Shown here: one piece after another, positions 59,591-64,000 of the stretch
Layout: each line of letters begins with the position of its first letter
Numbering within the stretch: the stretch's first letter is position 1
Source: Methylotenera_A sp036676175
GTDB lineage: Bacteria; Pseudomonadota; Gammaproteobacteria; Burkholderiales; Methylophilaceae
Direction of reading: 5' to 3'
NCBI GenBank assembly: GCA_036676175.1
Contig: JAKFDL010000020.1
Coordinates: forward strand, 14,278-78,277
DNA length: 64,000 nucleotides
Notes under the pieces: generated by a model
Databases searched by the model: none
Told to the model about the DNA's origin: nothing
Seen by the model: the letters and a program-made list of their open reading frames with translations, nothing else
Translations under genes and position numbers: made by a program

Positions 59591-60308
59591 CTTTAGCCCT
59601 CGGCTTTCTTACTTTTTTCTCTGGTTCAGCAACTGGTGTTGCAGCTGGTGCAGTTGCGCCAATTGGTGTTGGGACGTTATCAGCAAATATTTCACCTTTA
59701 AATACCCACACTTTAATGCCAATAATACCGTAGGTAGTCAATGCTTCTGCTACGCCATAATCAATATCGGCACGCAATGTATGCAATGGCACACGGCCTT
59801 CGCGATACCACTCAGTACGAGCAATCTCAATACCATTCAAACGACCTGAGCTCATGATTTTAATGCCCTGTGCGCCTAAACGCATTGCGTTTTGCATGGC
59901 GCGTTTCATGGCACGACGGAACATCACACGTTTTTCAAGTTGTTGAGCAATTGATTGTGCAATCAATGTAGCATCAATTTCAGGCTTGCGAACTTCTTCG
60001 ATATTTAAATGCACTGGCACGCCCATCAGGCCTTGCAATGCTGAACGTAAAGATTCGATATCTTCACCTTTTTTACCAATTACTACACCTGGACGGGCAC
60101 TGTGAATGGTGATTTTTGCATTTTTTGCAGGGCGCTCAATGATAATTTTACTGACTGCTGCACTGGCTAATTTTTTATTCAAAAATGCACGTACTTTAAT
60201 GTCGCTTTGCAACATCTCTGGAAAGTTTTTGCTATTAGCGTACCAACGTGATGACCAATTTTTTTGGACACTCAGACGGAAGCCGATTGGATGTATTTTT
60301 TGTCCCAT
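59574..60308 (-). CDS. rpsC: Ribosomal protein S3 (uS3)
   Basis: A 244-residue protein at the mRNA entry channel. I use the ATG at 60308 (MGQKIHPIGFRLSV), the universal start of S3; the open frame extends seven codons upstream. The KH domain (about 40-107) and C-terminal domain are intact. The basic tail (EKKVRKPRAKDAATV) is about ten residues longer than in E. coli. Confidence 0.98.
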   Translation of the reverse strand: MGQKIHPIGFRLSVQKNWSSRWYANSKNFPEMLQSDIKVRAFLNKKLASAAVSKIIIERPAKNAKITIHSARPGVVIGKKGEDIESLRSALQGLMGVPVHLNIEEVRKPEIDATLIAQSIAQQLEKRVMFRRAMKRAMQNAMRLGAQGIKIMSSGRLNGIEIARTEWYREGRVPLHTLRADIDYGVAEALTTYGIIGIKVWVFKGEIFADNVPTPIGATAPAATPVAEPEKKVRKPRAKDAATV

Positions 60309-60309
60309 A

Positions 60310-60648
60310 TTAAGCCTTTGAGTCGCCAACAGTCACATGAATGTGGCAGGTTGGTTTAATAATTTTACCAGCGCGGCCTTTTGCACGTGGACGAATACGT
60401 TTCAGCACTAAGCCTTTATCCACATAAATTGAAGTGACCTTCAACTCATCGATATCAGCGCCGTTATTGTGTTCAGCATTGGCAATAGCAGATTCCACCA
60501 CTTTTTTAATCACTTCAGCACCTTTTTTAGGTGTGAAATTTAAGATATCTAAAGCATGGTCTACTTTTTTGCCACGAACAAGGTCAGCTACCAACCGCGC
60601 TTTTTGCGGTGATAAATGAACGCCTTTTAATATTGCAGTTACTTGCAT
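60310..60648 (-). CDS. rplV: Ribosomal protein L22 (uL22)
   Basis: A 112-residue protein lining the exit tunnel. The ATG at 60648 (MQVTAILKGVHLSPQKARL) fits the family; an upstream in-frame start would add 13 atypical residues overlapping rpsS. The beta-hairpin loop KRIRPRAKGRAGKIIKPTCH, site of macrolide-resistance changes elsewhere, looks normal. Confidence 0.97.
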   Translation of the reverse strand: MQVTAILKGVHLSPQKARLVADLVRGKKVDHALDILNFTPKKGAEVIKKVVESAIANAEHNNGADIDELKVTSIYVDKGLVLKRIRPRAKGRAGKIIKPTCHIHVTVGDSKA

Positions 60649-60658
60649 ATTGAGCCTC

Positions 60659-60934
60659 TTATTTGCCAGCTTTTCTATCAGCCGCATGGCCTTTGAAAGT
60701 ACGTGTTAACGCAAATTCGCCGAGCTTGTGACCAACCATGTTTTCAGAAATCAACACTGGAATGTGTTGCTTACCATTATGAATTGCAATAGTAAGACCA
60801 ATAAAATTTGGCAAAATAGTCGAGCGGCGTGACCAAGTTTTAATTGGTTTACGATCGCGCGTAGCTGCAGCAGCTTCTACTTTTTTTGCCAAATGACCAT
60901 CAATAAATGGACCTTTTTTAATTGAACGTGCCAT
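60659..60934 (-). CDS. rpsS: Ribosomal protein S19 (uS19)
   Basis: A 91-residue small-subunit head protein; begins MARSIKKGPFIDGHLAKK and contains WSRRSTILPNFIGLTIAIHNGK and MVGHKLGEFALTRTFKGH. Three nt separate it from rplB. Confidence 0.98.
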   Translation of the reverse strand: MARSIKKGPFIDGHLAKKVEAAAATRDRKPIKTWSRRSTILPNFIGLTIAIHNGKQHIPVLISENMVGHKLGEFALTRTFKGHAADRKAGK

Positions 60935-60937
60935 AAA

Positions 60938-61771
60938 TTACCTTACGCCTCTTGGACGACGAGTGATACGCATGTTATCAGTACGCTTGTTGCTACGTGT
61001 ACGATAACCCTTAGTTTTAACACCCCATGGGCTGACCGGGTTCATACCAGCTGCAGTACGACCTTCACCACCACCGTGCGGGTGATCTACTGGGTTCATC
61101 ACCACACCACGAACGGTAGGACGAACACCACGCCAGCGCATCGCACCAGCTTTACCGATTGAACGTAGTGAATGCTCTTCATTACCCACTTCACCCAAAG
61201 TAGCTTTGCAATCTACGTGTACGCGACGAACCTCGCCTGAGCGTAAACGCAACTGCGCATAAGCACCTTCACGCGCCAGCAATTGCACTGAAGTACCAGC
61301 TGAACGTGCGATTTGCGCGCCTTTACCCGGTTGCAATTCGATACAATGAATCGTACTACCAACTGGGATATTACGTAGCGGCAATGCATTACCCACTTTA
61401 ATTGGTGCTTCTGCACCGCTGATTAATTGCGCACCTGCAGCGATACCGCGTGGCGCAATAATGTAGCGGCGCTCACCATCCGCATAGCACAACAATGCAA
61501 TGTGTGCTGTGCGGTTTGGATCATACTCAATATGCTCCACTTTCGCAGGAATGCCATCTTTATTGCGACGGAAATCAATCATACGATAGTGCTGTTTATG
61601 ACCGCCACCTTGGTGACGTGTCGTAATGCGGCCATTATTATTACGGCCTGCGTTTTTACTTTGACTTTCCAACAGCGGCGCGTGTGGCTTGCCTTTATAC
61701 AAATCAGGTGTAACTACTTTCAGCACACCACGACGGCCGGGGGAAGTTGGTTTGACTTTTACTAATGCCAT
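60938..61771 (-). CDS. rplB: Ribosomal protein L2 (uL2)
   Basis: A 277-residue core protein of the peptidyl-transferase region. The conserved C-terminal loop with the essential His is visible in MNPVDHPHGGGEGR, and RHQGGGHKQHYR in the N-terminal half. Slightly longer than in E. coli (273). Confidence 0.99.
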   Translation of the reverse strand: MALVKVKPTSPGRRGVLKVVTPDLYKGKPHAPLLESQSKNAGRNNNGRITTRHQGGGHKQHYRMIDFRRNKDGIPAKVEHIEYDPNRTAHIALLCYADGERRYIIAPRGIAAGAQLISGAEAPIKVGNALPLRNIPVGSTIHCIELQPGKGAQIARSAGTSVQLLAREGAYAQLRLRSGEVRRVHVDCKATLGEVGNEEHSLRSIGKAGAMRWRGVRPTVRGVVMNPVDHPHGGGEGRTAAGMNPVSPWGVKTKGYRTRSNKRTDNMRITRRPRGVR

Positions 61772-61782
61772 ATCTTCTCTCC

Positions 61783-62097
61783 TTATTCGCCCGCTGCGAA
61801 GTTAATTTCTTGGCCTGGTTTCAAGCTTACGTACGCTTTCTTCCAGTCGTTACGTTGACCAACACGCTTACCTGCACGTTTCGTTTTGCCGCCAACATTA
61901 ATTACAGCAACTTTTTCAACTTCAACCTTAAATACCAGCTCAATCGCGGCTTTAATTTCTGGTTTAGTCGCATCAGTACGCACTCTGAAAGCTATTTGCT
62001 GATGTTTATCGGCAATATAAGTCGCTTTTTCGGTAATTTGTGGTGCTAAAATCACTTGCAACAAACGGTCTTGAGTTTTAGTAATAGCGTTCATCAT
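61783..62097 (-). CDS. rplW: Ribosomal protein L23 (uL23)
   Basis: A 104-residue protein at the tunnel exit that binds trigger factor. Two adjacent ATG codons (62097, 62094) are possible; the first overlaps the rplD stop. The core (QVILAPQITEKATYIADK and KVEVEKVAVINVGGKTKRAG) is typical. Confidence 0.97.
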   Translation of the reverse strand: MMNAITKTQDRLLQVILAPQITEKATYIADKHQQIAFRVRTDATKPEIKAAIELVFKVEVEKVAVINVGGKTKRAGKRVGQRNDWKKAYVSLKPGQEINFAAGE

Positions 62098-62720
62098 GCT
62101 AACATCTCCTCAAGTTTTTTAACTGCACCAGCGGTTGCCAATACTTTAGGGAAACGCACCAAGCTGACTGGGTCAGCATATTGCGCTTCAACCACCATCA
62201 CATTAATTAAATTACGTGATGACAAATATAAGTTCTCGTCAAAACCATCGGTTAAAATTAATACGCCATCGGCATAGCCAAGGCCTTTAATTTTCTCTAC
62301 GAATTGTTTTGTTTTTGGTGTCGTTACTTTAAAGTCTTCTACCACGGCAATACGCTCTTGACGCACCAGCTCAGACAAAATGGTCTGCATGCCAGCACGG
62401 TAGGCCTTGCGGTTTACTTTGTGGCTGAAATTTTCGTTAGGTGAATTTGGGAATGCACGACCACCTCCACGCCAGATTGGGCTTGAGCTCATACCTGCGC
62501 GTGCGTTACCAGTACCTTTTTGAGCGTATGGTTTATGTGTCGTATGCGCTACAGTATCGCGACCTTTTTGTGCGCGTGTCGCAGTACGGGCATTCGCCAT
62601 GTAAGCAACCACAACCTGATGCACCAAGGCTTCGTTAAACTCGCGGCCAAAAGTGACTTCAGAAACTGCAACGCCTTTTTTAGCGGCTTTACCGTTATTA
62701 TCGATTAATTTAAGTTCCAT
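62094..62720 (-). CDS. rplD: Ribosomal protein L4 (uL4)
   Basis: A 208-residue protein whose basic loop reaches the exit tunnel (PYAQKGTGNARAGMSSSPIWRGGGRAF). In E. coli L4 also represses the S10 operon by attenuation in the rpsJ leader; here the mapped promoter lies in front of rplC instead, so any L4 control would have to act in the leader at 63386-63445. Confidence 0.98.
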   Translation of the reverse strand: MELKLIDNNGKAAKKGVAVSEVTFGREFNEALVHQVVVAYMANARTATRAQKGRDTVAHTTHKPYAQKGTGNARAGMSSSPIWRGGGRAFPNSPNENFSHKVNRKAYRAGMQTILSELVRQERIAVVEDFKVTTPKTKQFVEKIKGLGYADGVLILTDGFDENLYLSSRNLINVMVVEAQYADPVSLVRFPKVLATAGAVKKLEEMLA

Positions 62721-63385
62721 TATTTAGCTCCTTTATGTTTCTGGAGCTTGGCTTTAATTGCAGGGCGCACAACCACGTTGCCGCCTTTAGAGCCAGGAAT
62801 CGCACCTTTAATCAACAAGAGATTACGCTCAGCATCAACGCGAACGATTTCTAAATTTTGTGTAGTGACTTTAACATCGCCCAAGTGACCAGGCATACGC
62901 TTGCCTGGAAATACACGACCAGGATCTTGCGCCATACCGATAGAGCCAGGTACGTTGTGCGATTTAGAGTTACCATGTGATGCGCGGTTAGAGCTAAAGT
63001 GGTGACGTTTAATGGCACCAGCAAAGCCTTTACCAATTGATGTACCAGTTACATCCACCAATTGACCCGCAGAGAAAATTTCCACTGTCACATTGCCACC
63101 AACTTGATAGGTAGACAATACTTCGTCAGAAACATTGAATTCTTTAATACCAGCACCTGCAGCAACGCCTGCTTTGGCATAATGCCCAGTCAGCGCCTTG
63201 TTGATGCGGCTAGCACGACGTTCGCCATGAGCAACTTGAAGGCCAGTATAGCCATCGCTCGCGATTGTCTTGATCTGTGTCACACGGTTAGGTACAACTT
63301 CCAACACGGTTACCGGGATGCTTGCGCCATCATCAGTAAACACGCGGGTCATGCCCACCTTGCGACCAATAAGCCCTAAGCTCAT
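62720..63385 (-). CDS. rplC: Ribosomal protein L3 (uL3)
   Basis: A 221-residue core large-subunit protein. The ATG at 63385 (MSLGLIGRKVGMTRVF) is chosen because AAGGA is correctly spaced from it; an ATG two codons earlier sits too close to that site. The central loop HFSSNRASHGNSKSHN and GRVFPGKRMPGHLG are conserved. First gene behind the S10-cluster promoter. Confidence 0.98.
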   Translation of the reverse strand: MSLGLIGRKVGMTRVFTDDGASIPVTVLEVVPNRVTQIKTIASDGYTGLQVAHGERRASRINKALTGHYAKAGVAAGAGIKEFNVSDEVLSTYQVGGNVTVEIFSAGQLVDVTGTSIGKGFAGAIKRHHFSSNRASHGNSKSHNVPGSIGMAQDPGRVFPGKRMPGHLGDVKVTTQNLEIVRVDAERNLLLIKGAIPGSKGGNVVVRPAIKAKLQKHKGAK

Positions 63386-63410
63386 GATCATATCCTTATT
63401 TTTAGTTAAA

Positions 63411-63436
63411 GAAGTCGATTACAATTGACCGACTTC
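63411..63436 (-). promoter_or_regulatory. Hairpin in the rplC leader
   Basis: Perfect 7-pair stem GAAGTCG/CGACTTC with a 12-nt loop, located between the predicted start near 63445 and the rplC Shine-Dalgarno sequence. No T-run follows, so it is a leader structure rather than a terminator. Confidence 0.5.
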
Positions 63437-63451
63437 TGTGAAAGAGCGCGG

Positions 63452-63480
63452 ATTATACCGAACTCACGATTTTATTACAA
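63452..63480 (-). promoter_or_regulatory. Sigma-70-type promoter in front of rplC
   Basis: On the minus strand TTGTAA (63480-63475), 17-nt spacer, perfect TATAAT (63457-63452), then a G+C-rich CCGCGC stretch near the predicted start. It lies downstream of rpsJ, so rplC-rpsQ can be transcribed separately from tuf-rpsJ. Confidence 0.85.
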
Positions 63481-63507
63481 TAGCTTTTTACAACACCTAC
63501 TCGTTAC

Positions 63508-63816
63508 TTAAAGCTTAATTTCTACGTCAACGCCAGCAGGAAGATCTAACTTCATTAAAGCGTCTACCGTTTTATCAGTTGGATCAACGATATCCATCAA
63601 ACGCTGATGGGTACGAATTTCAAACTGGTCGCGTGAAGTTTTGTTTACGTGAGGTGAACGTAAAATATCAAAACGTTCAATACGTGTTGGCAACGGCACT
63701 GGGCCTTTTACCACTGCGCCAGTACGTTTTGCTGTTTCTACGATCTCTTGAGCCGATTGATCGATCAAACGATAATCAAAAGCTTTCAAGCGAATGCGAA
63801 TTTTTTGAGCTGCCAT
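63508..63816 (-). CDS. rpsJ: Ribosomal protein S10 / transcription factor NusE (uS10)
   Basis: A 102-residue protein that serves in the 30S head and, as NusE, in transcription antitermination. The ATG at 63816 (MAAQKIRIRLKAFDYRLID) is chosen; the upstream in-frame extension is not S10-like. It is 62 nt after tuf and has no own promoter that I can see, so it probably belongs to the str operon transcript here. Confidence 0.98.
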   Translation of the reverse strand: MAAQKIRIRLKAFDYRLIDQSAQEIVETAKRTGAVVKGPVPLPTRIERFDILRSPHVNKTSRDQFEIRTHQRLMDIVDPTDKTVDALMKLDLPAGVDVEIKL

Positions 63817-63878
63817 TTTATTTCCTTTAAAGAGCGAAGCGGCAGTCTTCAATGAAGTACCACCGCTTAATTTAGTTA

Positions 63879-64000
63879 TTAAGCAATAATTTTTGCTACT
63901 ACACCAGCACCGACGGTACGACCACCTTCACGAATCGCGAAGCGTAAACCTTCTTCCATCGCAATCGGTGCAATCAGTTCTACCGTGATTGACACATTGT
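63879..64000 (-). CDS. tuf: Elongation factor Tu, C-terminal end (window edge)
   Basis: The last 39 codons of EF-Tu domain 3, ending in the diagnostic LRFAIREGGRTVGAGVVAKI followed by IA and a stop codon. The rest lies beyond the window. Position directly upstream of rpsJ is the usual end of a betaproteobacterial str operon. Confidence 0.97.
   Translation of the reverse strand, partial: NVSITVELIAPIAMEEGLRFAIREGGRTVGAGVVAKIIA

Noticed and set aside
1..64000. Search for CRISPR arrays, tRNA or rRNA genes, prophage genes and transposase genes
   Set aside because: No direct-repeat array, cloverleaf, rRNA-like segment or transposase motif was found by reading; spacers are short and mostly explained.

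Overview
The window reads as chromosomal core from a Gram-negative, aerobic betaproteobacterium, most likely of the methylotrophic family Methylophilaceae (Methylotenera/Methylophilus type). This is inferred from the moderately AT-rich composition, the ubiquinone gene coq7, an outer-membrane phospholipase, DUF2782 and BPSS1780-type proteins, a tuf-rpsJ-rplC junction, and a groESL promoter combining sigma-32 and CIRCE. I see no rRNA, tRNA, CRISPR array, prophage or full insertion sequence.

Layout. 1-3.1 kb: end of an S41 processing protease, coq7, a DUF2322-like gene, then a VOC/OsmC pair. 3.2-10 kb (minus strand): FKBP isomerase lipoprotein, dacB, bioA, a PhnA-type zinc-ribbon protein, pldA, a Tas-like reductase and an unknown gene. 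10-12.2 kb: groES-groEL behind a heat-shock promoter overlapping a CIRCE operator. 12.2-19 kb: an orphan HEPN-like gene, ung, a probable small RNA on the minus strand, uvrD, a membrane protein, thrB, DUF2782 and a LOG-family gene. 19.3-30.4 kb (plus strand): polA, cutA, a cinA-like gene, a Cys-cluster protein, dusB-fis, purH, purD, hemF and an amino acid permease. 30.4-39.3 kb: cytochrome c551, a DUF255 thioredoxin-fold protein with a hexose-6-phosphate mutarotase, ilvD, lgt, a tiny ORF behind a sigma-54-like promoter, and ybdD-cstA. 39.5-49.8 kb: an ABC exporter, a SEC-C/TPR/PRMT-like fusion, radC, a putative zinc protease, coaBC-dut, rpmB-rpmG, an MscS channel, mgtE and a glutaredoxin-like gene. 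49.86-64 kb (minus strand): the alpha, spc and S10 ribosomal clusters from rplQ back to the 3' end of tuf.

The ribosomal block has three good sigma-70-type promoters: upstream of rplC (downstream of rpsJ), upstream of rplN, and upstream of rpsM. This reproduces the spc and alpha boundaries known in E. coli but leaves rpsJ with tuf.

The least ordinary items are: (i) two about 120-bp intergenic elements built like neisserial Correia elements, one forming the whole region directly before the dusB start codon; (ii) a four-hairpin, C-rich-loop sRNA candidate between ung and uvrD; (iii) a SEC-C/TPR protein ending in a domain with arginine-methyltransferase double-E and THW-like motifs; (iv) a sigma-54-like promoter in front of a 61-codon ORF; (v) the combined sigma-32/CIRCE control of groESL. 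All functions come from reading the sequence; no database search was run.
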